Part shown: positions 31,435 through 40,264 of the stretch, piece by piece
How the letters are laid out: the number at the start of each line of letters is the position of its first letter
Numbering within the stretch: position 1 is the stretch's first letter
Source: AG41 sp035943095
Lineage (GTDB): Bacteria > Gemmatimonadota > Gemmatimonadetes > Gemmatimonadales > GWC2-71-9
Assembly: GCA_035943095.1 (NCBI GenBank)
Contig: DASZCN010000099.1
Span: forward strand, 1 to 50,310
Length of the DNA: 50,310 nucleotides
Reading direction: 5' to 3'
Made by a program: the position numbers and the translations under genes
Notes under the pieces: model-generated
Database searches by the model: none
Seen by the model: only the letters and a program-made list of their open reading frames with translations
Told to the model about the DNA's origin: nothing

Positions 31435-32642
31435 TGGCCGGGCAGCAGGCTCGACAGGTCTTCCGAGAAGCCGTCGGGGCGGTCGGGCGTCGGCTCTGTG
31501 GGCGCCGCCACGCGGGAGCGGCGGCGCAGCGTTCGCATCTGCAGCTCGATGTCCGCGGGATTCGTCGCCGCCGCGACCGCGGTCTCGTAGGTCACCACAT
31601 CCTCCGCCACCAAGTCCATGAGGTGCTGGTCGAACGTCTGCATGCCGTACTGGTCCCGCGCGTCGCGTATGTAGTCGCGCAGCGCCGTGATACGCTCCGC
31701 ATCCCGGATCAAGTCCCGTACGGTACCGGTGCAGATGAGGATCTCCACCGCCGCCACCCGTCCATGGCCGTCCGTGCGGGGAAGGAGCCGCTGCGAGATC
31801 ACCGCCTGCAGCGCTTCCGCCAGCCGTAACCGCGCGACCTCCTGCTCCTCCTGCGGAAACATCGATACCACACGACTCACGGTGGTCACGACGTCGGGCG
31901 TGTGCAACGTCGAAATCACGAGGTGCCCGGTTTCGGCCGCCTTCAAGGCGGTGTCGATCGTCTCCGCGTCGCGCATCTCGCCGATCAGCACGACGTCGGG
32001 ATCCTGGCGGAGCGCCGCACGCAGGCCGGCCCGGAAGTCGTCCGTGTCCACGCCGATCTCCCGTTGCGTCACCGAGCAGCTCAGGTCGCGGTGCAGAAAT
32101 TCAATCGGGTTCTCGAGGGTGACGATGTGCTTGTTCTGCGTCTGATTGATGTGGTTCACGATCGCGGCCATGGTGGAGCTCTTGCCGGAGCCCGTGACTC
32201 CCGTGACGAGGATCATGCCGCGCTCGGCACCGGCCACCGTGGACAGAATGGACGGCAGACCGAGCGTGTCGAACGTGGGCACGTCGAACGGGATCACCCG
32301 CATCACGATCATGAACGACGAGCGCTGGCGCAGGATGTTCACGCGAAACCGCCCGACGCCGGGCATGCCCCAGGAGCAGTCGTAGTCGCGAACGCGGTCG
32401 ATGCGGGCTCGATCCTCGTCGCTCGGGAGCAGGTGCTGCGCAATCGCCCTCGTCTGGTCGGGAGTCAGGCGCTGCTTGGTCAAGGGGACGAGCTTCCCGT
32501 CGATGCGGGCCCGAAACACGTCACCCGCCTTGATGTGCAGGTCGGAGGCGCCGCGATCGATGGCGGCCTTGATGATCTGCTCGATGCCGCGCGGCTGGGT
32601 CACGCTGGCGCTCGCCCGAGGGCTCTTCGGCTTCTCTTCCAC
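31431..32642 (-). CDS. pilT: Type IV pilus retraction ATPase (PilT)
   Basis: Hexameric secretion-type ATPase at the cytoplasmic base of type IV pili; it powers retraction. It has 403 residues. Motifs: ASDLHIKAGD (33-41), Walker A GVTGSGKS (148-155), Asp box TLENPIE (175-181), Walker B DVVLIGEMRD (216-225), His box TGHLVISTLHT (238-248) and the C-terminal TGTVRDLIRD region equivalent to the PilT AIRNLIRE motif. The GTG start follows the dehydrogenase stop without a gap. No other pilus gene is in the window. Confidence 0.95.
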   Translation of the reverse strand: MEEKPKSPRASASVTQPRGIEQIIKAAIDRGASDLHIKAGDVFRARIDGKLVPLTKQRLTPDQTRAIAQHLLPSDEDRARIDRVRDYDCSWGMPGVGRFRVNILRQRSSFMIVMRVIPFDVPTFDTLGLPSILSTVAGAERGMILVTGVTGSGKSSTMAAIVNHINQTQNKHIVTLENPIEFLHRDLSCSVTQREIGVDTDDFRAGLRAALRQDPDVVLIGEMRDAETIDTALKAAETGHLVISTLHTPDVVTTVSRVVSMFPQEEQEVARLRLAEALQAVISQRLLPRTDGHGRVAAVEILICTGTVRDLIRDAERITALRDYIRDARDQYGMQTFDQHLMDLVAEDVVTYETAVAAATNPADIELQMRTLRRRSRVAAPTEPTPDRPDGFSEDLSSLLPGQ

Positions 32643-33671
32643 TTAGTATCCGGCCTCCGGGTCGACCGTGTTCGCGAGCGGGGACCCTGCAAGATAGCGC
32701 TTGATGTTCTCCACGATCAGCCCCGTTTCGCGGTCCCAGAAGCGCGCCGTCACCGCCGCCACGTGCGGGCTCACGAGCACGCGCGGGTGGCGCCAAAACG
32801 GGTGCCCGTCGGGCAACGGCTCGACCGCGAACACGTCGAGCGCCGCTCCTACGAGCCGCGACGCATCGAGCAGCTCGAGCAAGGCCGCCTCGTCGAGCAG
32901 CGTCCCGCGGGAGACGTTGACGACGATCGCGTCCGGAGGCAGCCGCCCGAGCACCGCTCGATCGACGGCGGCCCGCGTCTGGTCGGTCTGGGGCGCCGCG
33001 ATGACGAGACAATCGCAATCGGCCGCGAGGCGCGGCAGGTCGCGCAAGCCGCCTACCCACGCGACGCCCGGCGGCCCGCCACGCTCCGGCCGCCGCCGGA
33101 TGCCGCTCACGGACATGCCGAGCGCCACGCCGCGCCGCGCGATGGCGGAGCCGATCCCGCCCAGGCCGAACACCCCGAGCCGGAGCTCGGCGTACTCTCT
33201 CACGCGAACGTGGAGGTCCGTGAACTCGGGCCGCGCCCACCGTCCCTCAACCTGAAACTCGCGCATCCGGTCCAGGCCACGCGCGAAATAGCCGATCGCC
33301 GCAATCGCCCAATCCGCAATCGGCTCCGCGTGGACGGCCGCGGAGTTGGTGAGCACCACGCCGGTTCCGGCGAGATGCGGCAGGCTCGCGCCGATCCCCG
33401 CCGTCCCGCTGTGTGCCCACTTGAGCGTCCCGCGGGCCGCCGCCACCACGCCGGCCGGTACGCCGTACCCGAGGTAGATCTCGGCGCCACGAGCCGCCGC
33501 CGCGGCCTCAGGCGTACCCGAGCCGCCGTCGCCGTCGGACGCGGCCGGCGCCTGCACCTCGATTACGTCCCAGCCGGACCCCAAGGCCCCGCGAATCGCC
33601 CGCACCGCGGTCGGCGGGATCCGCCAGGCGGCACGCGGCGACGCGAGGTCGACGACGAGGCGACGACTCAC
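32643..33671 (-). CDS. D-2-hydroxyacid dehydrogenase, NAD-dependent
   Basis: A 342-residue D-isomer-specific 2-hydroxyacid dehydrogenase. NAD fold GVFGLGGIGSAIARRG; catalytic Arg in VNVSRGTLLDE, Glu in LDVFAVEPLP and His in SPHVAAVT, all in the usual order. The substrate (phosphoglycerate, glyoxylate/hydroxypyruvate or other) cannot be told; there is no ACT domain, so it is not the long SerA form. GTG 33671 overlaps the mgtC stop (GTGA). Confidence 0.92.
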   Translation of the reverse strand: MSRRLVVDLASPRAAWRIPPTAVRAIRGALGSGWDVIEVQAPAASDGDGGSGTPEAAAAARGAEIYLGYGVPAGVVAAARGTLKWAHSGTAGIGASLPHLAGTGVVLTNSAAVHAEPIADWAIAAIGYFARGLDRMREFQVEGRWARPEFTDLHVRVREYAELRLGVFGLGGIGSAIARRGVALGMSVSGIRRRPERGGPPGVAWVGGLRDLPRLAADCDCLVIAAPQTDQTRAAVDRAVLGRLPPDAIVVNVSRGTLLDEAALLELLDASRLVGAALDVFAVEPLPDGHPFWRHPRVLVSPHVAAVTARFWDRETGLIVENIKRYLAGSPLANTVDPEAGY

Positions 33672-34339
33672 TCTCCCGTGGACACCGTGCGGACGAGGGG
33701 ATGATGCAGGATCGATATCATCGCCTGCTCGTGCAGGCGACGCGGTCCTCGCAGGTCGAGCTCCACGACGAGGTCGACGTTCTCGCGGCGAGATTCGGTC
33801 CGCTCGACCTCGACGCCCGCGCGGCGGACCAGTATCTCGAGCTCCTCGAGCGCGTTAGGCTCGGGGCGCGCATGAATCAACAAGTGGGAGCGGGTCGAGT
33901 GCCGACCGGCGAAGCGCTCGACGTAGCCGAGTCCGTACAACACGACCATGACGAGCGCCGTCGTCCCCAGGGCGTCAACGTATGCACTGCGGCCAACGGC
34001 GATGCCGATCGCCGCCACCACCCAGATGGTGGCCGCGCTCGTCAGGCCCGTCACGGCGCCGCGAGCGTGCAGGATGGTGCCCGCCCCGATGAACCCGACC
34101 CCGGTAACGATCTGGGCCGCGACCCGTGTCGGGTCTCCGTGGCCTGGACCATCGAACGCGAGCTGGATGGACATCAAGGTGAACAGCGTGGCGCCGACGC
34201 AGATGAGGATGTTCGTCCGGAGGCCGGCGGGCTTCCCGGCCAGCTCCCGCTCGAGCCCGATCGCGCCGCCCAGGAGCACCGCGAGCCCCAGCTGGAGCAG
34301 CACCGGCAGGTGGATGGCATCGGCCAATCCGGGCATCAT
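33668..34339 (-). CDS. MgtC/SapB-family membrane protein
   Basis: A 223-residue inner-membrane protein with about four to five helices: LLQLGLAVLLGGAIGLERE, NILICVGATLFTLMSIQL, the GVGFIGAGTIL motif, GLTSAATIWVVAAIGIAVG and GTTALVMVVLYGLGY. These are diagnostic of MgtC/SapB. A small cytoplasmic domain follows (about 140-223), which resembles the ACT-like MgtC tail. The first ATG of MMPGLADAI (34339) overlaps the trpS stop as ATGA. Members are linked to Mg2+ stress or F-ATPase control; the role here is not known. Confidence 0.9.
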   Translation of the reverse strand: MMPGLADAIHLPVLLQLGLAVLLGGAIGLERELAGKPAGLRTNILICVGATLFTLMSIQLAFDGPGHGDPTRVAAQIVTGVGFIGAGTILHARGAVTGLTSAATIWVVAAIGIAVGRSAYVDALGTTALVMVVLYGLGYVERFAGRHSTRSHLLIHARPEPNALEELEILVRRAGVEVERTESRRENVDLVVELDLRGPRRLHEQAMISILHHPLVRTVSTGE

Positions 34340-35325
34340 GCCTCCAGGTCGAGGAAGCCCATCCGGCGGCGGACTTGAGCCATGGTTCGTCGCGCGATCG
34401 CGCGTGCGCGGTCCGCGCCGGCGCGCAACAGAGCCGTCACGCTGCGCGGCTCCGCCCGAAGCGCCGCTCCCCGCTCGCGGATGGGGGTGAGCGCCGCTAT
34501 CATATTGTCCGCCAGCACTCGCTTGCAGTCGAGGCAACCCCAGCCCGCGGTCCGGCAGTTATGCGCCACCCGCGTGAGGGTGTCAGGTGGCGAGAAGCCC
34601 TGGTGAATCGTGAAGATATTGCAGATGTCGGGGTTCCCGGGGTCCTTGCGCGTGACGCGGGCCGGATCGGTCGCCGCGGGCTTGAGCTTCTCCCAGATGG
34701 TCTCGGGTGGGTCGAACAGGCCGATCGTGTTGCCGAGGCTCTTGGACATCTTGGCCTGGCCGTCGAGTCCGAGCACGCGCTTGGCGGTCGACAGCAGCGC
34801 CTGCGGCTCCGGGAACGCGAACCCGTTCGAGAAGCGCCCGTTCCAGCGACGCGCGATCTCCCGCATCAGCTCGAGGTGCTGGAGCTGGTCCTCGCCGACC
34901 GGCACGAGGGTCGCCTCGTACAGGAGCACATCGGCCGCCTGGAGCACGGGATAGTTCAGGAGCCCCGCCGGCACGCTCTCCTGACGCTGCGACTTGTCCT
35001 TGAACTGCGTCTGCCGCTCGAGCTCGCCCAGAGGGGTGACGGTGTTGAGCAGCCAGTTGAGCTCCGTGTGCTCGGAGACGTGCGACTGGACGAACACGAT
35101 CGCGCGCGCAGGGTCGATCCCGGAGGCGAACAACCCGATCGCCATTTCGACGGTGCGCTGGGCGAGCGTGGCGGATTCGTAGGCTTGCGTAATCGCGTGC
35201 AGGTCGACCACGCAGAACAGGCACTCGTGCTGGTGCTGCAGCTTGACCCAGTTCTGGACCGCGCCAAGGTAATTGCCGATGTGCAGCTCGCCCGAGGGCT
35301 GAATGCCGGAGAAGACGCGCGCCAT
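34336..35325 (-). CDS. trpS: Tryptophanyl-tRNA synthetase
   Basis: Class I synthetase charging tRNA-Trp. It has 329 residues. HIGN (15-18, variant of HIGH) in FSGIQPSGELHIGNYLGA and KMSKS (192-196) are in place, and VPVGEDQLQHLELMREIA is typical. It is the promoter-proximal gene of the run trpS-mgtC-dehydrogenase-pilT-dapA-like-M28, divergent from the inositol monophosphatase-family gene with only 39 nt between start codons. Confidence 0.97.
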   Translation of the reverse strand: MARVFSGIQPSGELHIGNYLGAVQNWVKLQHQHECLFCVVDLHAITQAYESATLAQRTVEMAIGLFASGIDPARAIVFVQSHVSEHTELNWLLNTVTPLGELERQTQFKDKSQRQESVPAGLLNYPVLQAADVLLYEATLVPVGEDQLQHLELMREIARRWNGRFSNGFAFPEPQALLSTAKRVLGLDGQAKMSKSLGNTIGLFDPPETIWEKLKPAATDPARVTRKDPGNPDICNIFTIHQGFSPPDTLTRVAHNCRTAGWGCLDCKRVLADNMIAALTPIRERGAALRAEPRSVTALLRAGADRARAIARRTMAQVRRRMGFLDLEA

Positions 35326-35364
35326 GGGGCCACAACGTACGACGGCGGAGGTCGGCGACGCAAG

Positions 35365-36159
35365 GTGCGAGAACTCAAAGACTTAGTCGATGTCGCGCGG
35401 CGCACGGCCGCGCGGGCGGCCGCGCTGCTCCGGGGGCTCGTCCCGGCCGCGGAGCGTGACTGGGTCGAAAAAGGCCGACATGATTTCGTCACGGACGCCG
35501 ACCGGCGCGCGGAGGCGCTGATCTCCGAGGCGCTGACGCGCGACGTCCCCGGCTCGACCGTCGTCGGCGAGGAGCTGTCCCCCGACGCGGCGCGCATGGG
35601 GGGGGGCGACGTGGTCTGGATCGTCGACCCGCTCGACGGCACGACCAACTTTCTGCACGGCTATCCCCAGTACGCGGTGTCGATCGGCGCGCTGGTGGAC
35701 GGTGCACTGCGGGTCGGGGCGATCCAGGATATCGTGAGAGATGTGAGCTATTGGGGTGCGACCGGACTCGGGGCGTGGCAGGGTGAGCGGCGGCTCTCGG
35801 TCTCCCCGCTCACCGAGCCACGGCATGCCCTGGTCGGGACGGGATTCCCCTTCAAAGAGCTGCCGGAGCTGCGCCGCTACCTCGATCAGTTCGCCGCCGT
35901 GATGGGCGCGGCGAGCGGCATCCGACGCGCCGGTTCGGCCGCGCTCGACCTGGCGGACGTAGCGGCGGGCAGGCTCGATTGTTTTTGGGAGTTGACGCTC
36001 GCCCCCTGGGACGTTGCGGCGGGTGTCGTGCTCGTACGAGAGGCGGGGGGCACCGTGACGACGCTCGAAGGCTCGCCCGACGTATTGCGACACGGCTCGG
36101 TGGTCGCCGGCAATCGGGCGCTGCATCGCTGGCTGATGGATCTCCTGGAAAGCACCTGA
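35365..36159 (+). CDS. Inositol monophosphatase-family phosphatase
   Basis: A 264-residue Mg2+-dependent phosphatase of the IMPase/FBPase superfamily. The metal site is intact: VVGEE (Glu69/70), WIVDPLDGTTNF (85-96; Asp88, Asp91) and ELTLAPWDVAAGVVLVREAG near the end. Substrates may be inositol phosphate, histidinol phosphate or other sugar phosphates. GTG 35365 is the only in-frame start just before the family N-terminus. A 9-base G run at 35596-35604 lies in the reading frame. Its stop overlaps the ftcD start as TGATG. Confidence 0.9.
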   Translation: MRELKDLVDVARRTAARAAALLRGLVPAAERDWVEKGRHDFVTDADRRAEALISEALTRDVPGSTVVGEELSPDAARMGGGDVVWIVDPLDGTTNFLHGYPQYAVSIGALVDGALRVGAIQDIVRDVSYWGATGLGAWQGERRLSVSPLTEPRHALVGTGFPFKELPELRRYLDQFAAVMGAASGIRRAGSAALDLADVAAGRLDCFWELTLAPWDVAAGVVLVREAGGTVTTLEGSPDVLRHGSVVAGNRALHRWLMDLLEST

Positions 36160-37634
36160 TGGCGGCACCGCTCGTGGAGTGCGTCCCCAACTTCTCGGAG
36201 GGTCGCGACGCGACGACGCTCCACGCGCTCCGGAGCGCGATCACCCGCGTCGCCGGTGTCCGGCTCCTCGACGTCCAGGCCGACGCGGCGCACAACCGGT
36301 CGGTCTATACTTTCGTCGCGCCACCCGATGCAGCCGTCGAGGCGGCACTGGGCGCCATGCGTGTCGCGACCGAGCGGATCGACCTGACCAAGCAGCGCGG
36401 GGAGCACCCGCGCATGGGGGCGACGGACGTCGTCCCGTTCATACCGGTCCACGCTGTGACGATGGACGATTGCGTGGCCCTGGCGCGGCGGCTCGCCGAG
36501 CGCGCCGCCCGCGAGCTCGGCGTGCCGATCTATCTGTACGCGCGGGCCGCGGCCCGGCCCGAGCGGGAACGCTTGCCGGACATTCGCAAGGGCGAATTCG
36601 AGGGACTCAAAGGGCGCATCGGGACGGACCCGGCCGCCGATCCGGACTTCGGTCCTCGGCGGATTCATCCGACGGCGGGTGCGACCGCCGTGGGTGCGCG
36701 CCCGTTCCTCGTGGCGTTCAATATCTATCTCGACTCGTCCGACGTTTCGATCGCGAAGGACATCGCCAAGGGGATTCGCACGTCGAGCGGCGGTCTTCCG
36801 GCGGTGCAAGCCTCCGGGTTCGAGGTGGAGGGCAAAGCGCAGGTCTCCATGAACCTGCTCGATATCGACACGACGCCGCCCGCCACGGTGTTCGCCGCCG
36901 TGGAGCGAGCCGCGCGGGCGCGGGGAGTCGAAATCCTAAAGAGCGAGGTGGTGGGGTTGATCCCCGAGCGCGGGCTGCTGGGCGCGGGAGCGGCCGCCCT
37001 CAAGCTGCCCGATCCCGAGGAGCATCTGCTCGAGGCCAAGATCCGCGCCGCCGAAGGTCCGACCGTGGACGCGTGGTTCGACGAGCTGTCGAGTGCGGAG
37101 CCGGCGCCGGGGGGCGGCAGCGCCGCAGCGTTCGCGGGGGCGATGGGCGCAGCCCTCGTCGCCATGGTGGCCCGCCTGACGATCGGCCGGAAGGCGTATG
37201 CCAGTGTCGAGGAGGAAGCCAAGCGCGTGCTCGAGGCGGCCACCGAGGCGATGAGCATGCTCCGGGGCCTCGTTCAGGCCGACGCAGCCGCGTATGGAGT
37301 CGTGCGTCTCGCCTACCAGACGCCCAAGACGGATCCGGGCCGCTTGAAGCGCATCGACCAGGCGCTCCTGGGCGCCGCACGGACACCCCTCGAGACCGCG
37401 CGCGTCGCCCGAGCGGTGATCAAACTCGCGCAGGCGATTCGCGCCGTCGGCAACAAGAACGCCCGTTCGGACGCGAGCGTGGGTGAAGAGCTCGCGCGCG
37501 CGGCACTCGCCGGGGCATTGGAAAACGTTCGGGTCAATATCGCGGGGCTGTCGGATCCCGGACTCGGGAAAGCACTGCTCGAAGAAGCCGAACGACTGGC
37601 TGGAGAGGTGCGGGACGTCACCCCGTCTTCGTGA
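36159..37634 (+). CDS. ftcD: Bifunctional glutamate formimidoyltransferase / formimidoyl-THF cyclodeaminase (FtcD)
   Basis: Last steps of histidine breakdown: moves the formimino group from formiminoglutamate to tetrahydrofolate, then releases ammonia to give methenyl-THF. It has 491 residues with two domains. Transferase, about 1-300: VECVPNFSEGRD, catalytic His83 in EHPRMGATDVVPF, and RTSSGGLPAVQASG. Cyclodeaminase, about 315-490: SAEPAPGGGSAAAFAGAMGA and the long helical remainder. The fusion is the layout known from animals and some bacteria. No hut genes are adjacent. The last 17 nt overlap map on the other strand. Confidence 0.94.
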   Translation: MAAPLVECVPNFSEGRDATTLHALRSAITRVAGVRLLDVQADAAHNRSVYTFVAPPDAAVEAALGAMRVATERIDLTKQRGEHPRMGATDVVPFIPVHAVTMDDCVALARRLAERAARELGVPIYLYARAAARPERERLPDIRKGEFEGLKGRIGTDPAADPDFGPRRIHPTAGATAVGARPFLVAFNIYLDSSDVSIAKDIAKGIRTSSGGLPAVQASGFEVEGKAQVSMNLLDIDTTPPATVFAAVERAARARGVEILKSEVVGLIPERGLLGAGAAALKLPDPEEHLLEAKIRAAEGPTVDAWFDELSSAEPAPGGGSAAAFAGAMGAALVAMVARLTIGRKAYASVEEEAKRVLEAATEAMSMLRGLVQADAAAYGVVRLAYQTPKTDPGRLKRIDQALLGAARTPLETARVARAVIKLAQAIRAVGNKNARSDASVGEELARAALAGALENVRVNIAGLSDPGLGKALLEEAERLAGEVRDVTPSS

Positions 37635-38379
37635 GTATCCTCGGCGGGTTGTCGTTCTCGCCCACGGCGACGGTGTGCTCGAAATGGGCCGAGAGCGAGC
37701 CGTCTTCCGTCACCACGGTCCACTTGTCGTCGAGCGTACGGATCTCCGCGCCCCCGAGGTTCACCATCGGTTCGATCGCGATGGTCATGCCGGGGACGAG
37801 TCTCGGGCCCCGTTTGGGCTTGCCGTAGTTGGGGACCTGCGGGTCTTCGTGGAACGCCGATCCGATCCCGTGTCCCACGAGCTCACGCACCACCGAATAC
37901 CCTGCGCCTTCCGCCACCTCCTGGACCGCGTGGCCGATGTCCCCAACGTGGTTGCCAGCGCGGGCCTGAGCCACGCCCGCGGCCAGCGCCTGACGCGTGA
38001 TCGTGAGCAACCGCTCCGCCTCGGGACTCACCGTGCCGACCGGGAAGGTGGCGGCCGCATCCGCGTGCAGCCCGTCGAGCCAGACGCCCACGTCGACGCT
38101 CAGCAAGTCGCCTTCCCTGAGGACGCGGCGCGGCGAGGGAATGCCGTGTACCACCTCCTGGTTGATCGACGTGCAGAGCGTCGCGGGAAAGTCGTACAAC
38201 CCCTTGAAGGAGGGACGCGCGCCCGGGTGTGAGCGGATGAAGTCCTCCGCCACGCGGTCGAGCTCCTCGGTGGACACGCCAGGCCGGACGTGCCGCGCCA
38301 CTACGGCGAGCGTTTCCGCCACAATGCGGCCCGCCTTGGCCATGGTCTCGATCTCACGGGGTGACTTGATCGTGATCAT
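37618..38379 (-). CDS. map: Methionine aminopeptidase, type I
   Basis: Removes the N-terminal Met from new proteins. It has 253 residues. Pita-bread metal ligands are all present: Asp96 and Asp107 (SVDVGVWLDGLHADAA), His170 (VGHGIG), Glu203 (AIEPM) and Glu234 (HFEHT), plus His79 in the substrate pocket. ATG 38379 overlaps the adk stop (ATGA). It is the last gene of the ribosomal protein/secY run; infA, rpmJ, rpsM, rpsK and rpoA, which often follow, are not here. Confidence 0.97.
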   Translation of the reverse strand: MITIKSPREIETMAKAGRIVAETLAVVARHVRPGVSTEELDRVAEDFIRSHPGARPSFKGLYDFPATLCTSINQEVVHGIPSPRRVLREGDLLSVDVGVWLDGLHADAAATFPVGTVSPEAERLLTITRQALAAGVAQARAGNHVGDIGHAVQEVAEGAGYSVVRELVGHGIGSAFHEDPQVPNYGKPKRGPRLVPGMTIAIEPMVNLGGAEIRTLDDKWTVVTEDGSLSAHFEHTVAVGENDNPPRILTKTG

Positions 38380-38939
38380 CGTCCGATGACGCGCTTGATC
38401 TCCGTCGCGATCGCGTCCACGGTTCCGACGCCGGGCACGCGGTGCACGATGCCCCGCTCGGCAAAGTGCGCGACGAGCGGAGCCGTATCCCGCTGGTACA
38501 CCTGGAGCCGCGTCTTGATGGCGTCGGGCGTATCGTCCGAGCGGCCCTCCTGCCTCGACCGGCCGTTCAAGCGCCGGATCAGCTCCTCCTCGGGCACGTC
38601 CAAGAGCACGATGTGATTCAGCCGTTGCTGGCGCTCGCCCAACGTGGTATCGACGAGCGCCGCCTGGGGCGCCGTGCGGGGGAAACCGTCGAAGACGGCG
38701 CCCTGGGCGGCCTCCGGCTTGGCGAGCTCTTCCTTGATCAGGGAGAGGATGACGGTGTCGGGCACGAGCTTGCCGCCATCCATGAACTTCTTGGCTTCGA
38801 GCCCGAGCGGGGTTTCGGCTTTCACCGCCGCGCGCAGGATATCCCCGGTCGTGATCTTCGGGAGGCCGAGCCGCTCTGCGAGGATTTTTCCCTGGGTGCC
38901 CTTGCCCGATCCCGGTGCGCCTAGCAGGAGGATGAACAC
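38376..38939 (-). CDS. adk: Adenylate kinase (short form without zinc LID)
   Basis: Interconverts ATP + AMP and 2 ADP. It has 187 residues. P-loop GAPGSGKGT (7-15), TGDILRAAVK, the AMP site FDGFPRT, and LNGRSRQEGRSDDTPDAIKT where long forms have the roughly 30-residue LID insert; the cysteines of a zinc LID are missing. GTG start 7 nt after secY, ATGA overlap with map. Confidence 0.97.
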   Translation of the reverse strand: MFILLLGAPGSGKGTQGKILAERLGLPKITTGDILRAAVKAETPLGLEAKKFMDGGKLVPDTVILSLIKEELAKPEAAQGAVFDGFPRTAPQAALVDTTLGERQQRLNHIVLLDVPEEELIRRLNGRSRQEGRSDDTPDAIKTRLQVYQRDTAPLVAHFAERGIVHRVPGVGTVDAIATEIKRVIGR

Positions 38940-38946
38940 AGCATCC

Positions 38947-40260
38947 CTACATGTACTGCCGGCGACCGCGGAACTTGACGCGCCCTTCCTTCATGAAGCC
39001 GTCGTAGTGTCGCAGCAGCAGGTGTTGCTGCACCTGCTGGACGGTATCGAGCGCCACGCCCACGACGATGAGCAGCGCGGTGCCCCCGAAGCCGAACGGC
39101 ATATTCAAGATGTTCGATACCACGATCGGCAGCATCGCGATGATCGTCAGGAAGATCGCGCCGGGGAACGTGATCCGGGACAGAACGTCGTCGATGTAGT
39201 CAGCCGTCGCGGCCCCGGGCTTCACGCCCGGGATGAACCCGCCCTGCTTCTTCAGGTTCTCGGCCAGGTCCACCGGGTTGAAGATGATGGACGTGTAGAA
39301 ATAGGCGAAGAAGATGATCAGGATCGCGCTCGTGATCAGGTACAGCGGCGACGTGACGCTGAAGTACTCGGCGAGGTGCTTGAGCGTCTGATTGCCGCTG
39401 AACGCCGCGAACGTCCCCGGCACGATGATGATCGATTGAGCGAAAATGATAGGCATCACGTTCGCGGTGTTGAGTCGCAGCGGGATGAACGTCTTCTGTC
39501 CCTCGCGGATCCGTCCGCGCCCCATGACCTTGCGCGGGATCTGAATCGGAATGCGCCGCGCGGCCACCGTCACGGCGACCGTACCCGCGACCACGAGCGT
39601 CATGATCACCAGCACGAGGAGCAGGACCGGGAAGGTGAGGCTGTGAGCCTGGAGGGCGTCGATCGTCCGAATCGTCTCCGGCCAGATCCGCTCTACGATC
39701 GAGAAGAAGATCAGGAGGCTGGCGCCGTTGCCGATGCCGCGCTCCGTGATCTGCTCCCCCAACCACATGACGAAGACGCCGCCGGTCGTGAGGGTCAGCA
39801 CCGTCGTGAGCCGGAAAAAGAACCCGGCGTGCGCCACGGCCCCCGGGATCTGCTCCGTGAAGAGCGCGTATCCGTAGGCCTGGAACAAACACAGCACGAC
39901 GGTCAAGTAGCGGGTCCACTGCGTGAGCTTTTTCCGACCCTCTTCATCGCGTTGCATCTTCTCGACCACCGGGAACACCGGCGCCGCGAGCTGGAACACA
40001 ATGCTCGCCGAGATGTAGGGCATGATGCCGAGCGCGAAGACCGTGGCGCGCCCGAAGCTGCCACCCGCAAACAGGTCGTACAGGCTGAACAGCGTGCCTT
40101 GACCCTGGTTGTGCAGGAAGTCGGCGAGCGCCTGGACGTTGACGCCGGGGGTCGCGATGTGCGCTCCGACGCGGTACACCACCAGGCACAGGAGCGTGAA
40201 GAGGATCTTCTCCTTCAGCTCCGGAACCTTGAACAGATTAGGGATGCGGGGCGCGGTCAT
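38947..40260 (-). CDS. secY: Protein translocase subunit SecY
   Basis: Central channel of the Sec translocon in the inner membrane, with ten hydrophobic helices over 437 residues. Recognisable stretches: LFTLLCLVVYRVGAHIATPG (helix 1), FALGIMPYISASIVFQL (helix 2), LTQWTRYLTVVLCLFQAYGY, MWLGEQITERGIGNGASLLI, FIPLRLNTANVMPIIFAQSI and GGFIPGVKPGAATADYID. The plug region GGSFGRATVFALG is normal. ATG 40260 lies 4 nt after rplO, as in spc operons. Confidence 0.98.
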   Translation of the reverse strand: MTAPRIPNLFKVPELKEKILFTLLCLVVYRVGAHIATPGVNVQALADFLHNQGQGTLFSLYDLFAGGSFGRATVFALGIMPYISASIVFQLAAPVFPVVEKMQRDEEGRKKLTQWTRYLTVVLCLFQAYGYALFTEQIPGAVAHAGFFFRLTTVLTLTTGGVFVMWLGEQITERGIGNGASLLIFFSIVERIWPETIRTIDALQAHSLTFPVLLLVLVIMTLVVAGTVAVTVAARRIPIQIPRKVMGRGRIREGQKTFIPLRLNTANVMPIIFAQSIIIVPGTFAAFSGNQTLKHLAEYFSVTSPLYLITSAILIIFFAYFYTSIIFNPVDLAENLKKQGGFIPGVKPGAATADYIDDVLSRITFPGAIFLTIIAMLPIVVSNILNMPFGFGGTALLIVVGVALDTVQQVQQHLLLRHYDGFMKEGRVKFRGRRQYM

Positions 40261-40264
40261 CGGG

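Noticed and set aside
31902..33704. A 600-codon + strand frame opposite pilT and the dehydrogenase gene
   Set aside because: Same reason: it is the antisense of well-supported genes without recognisable domains.
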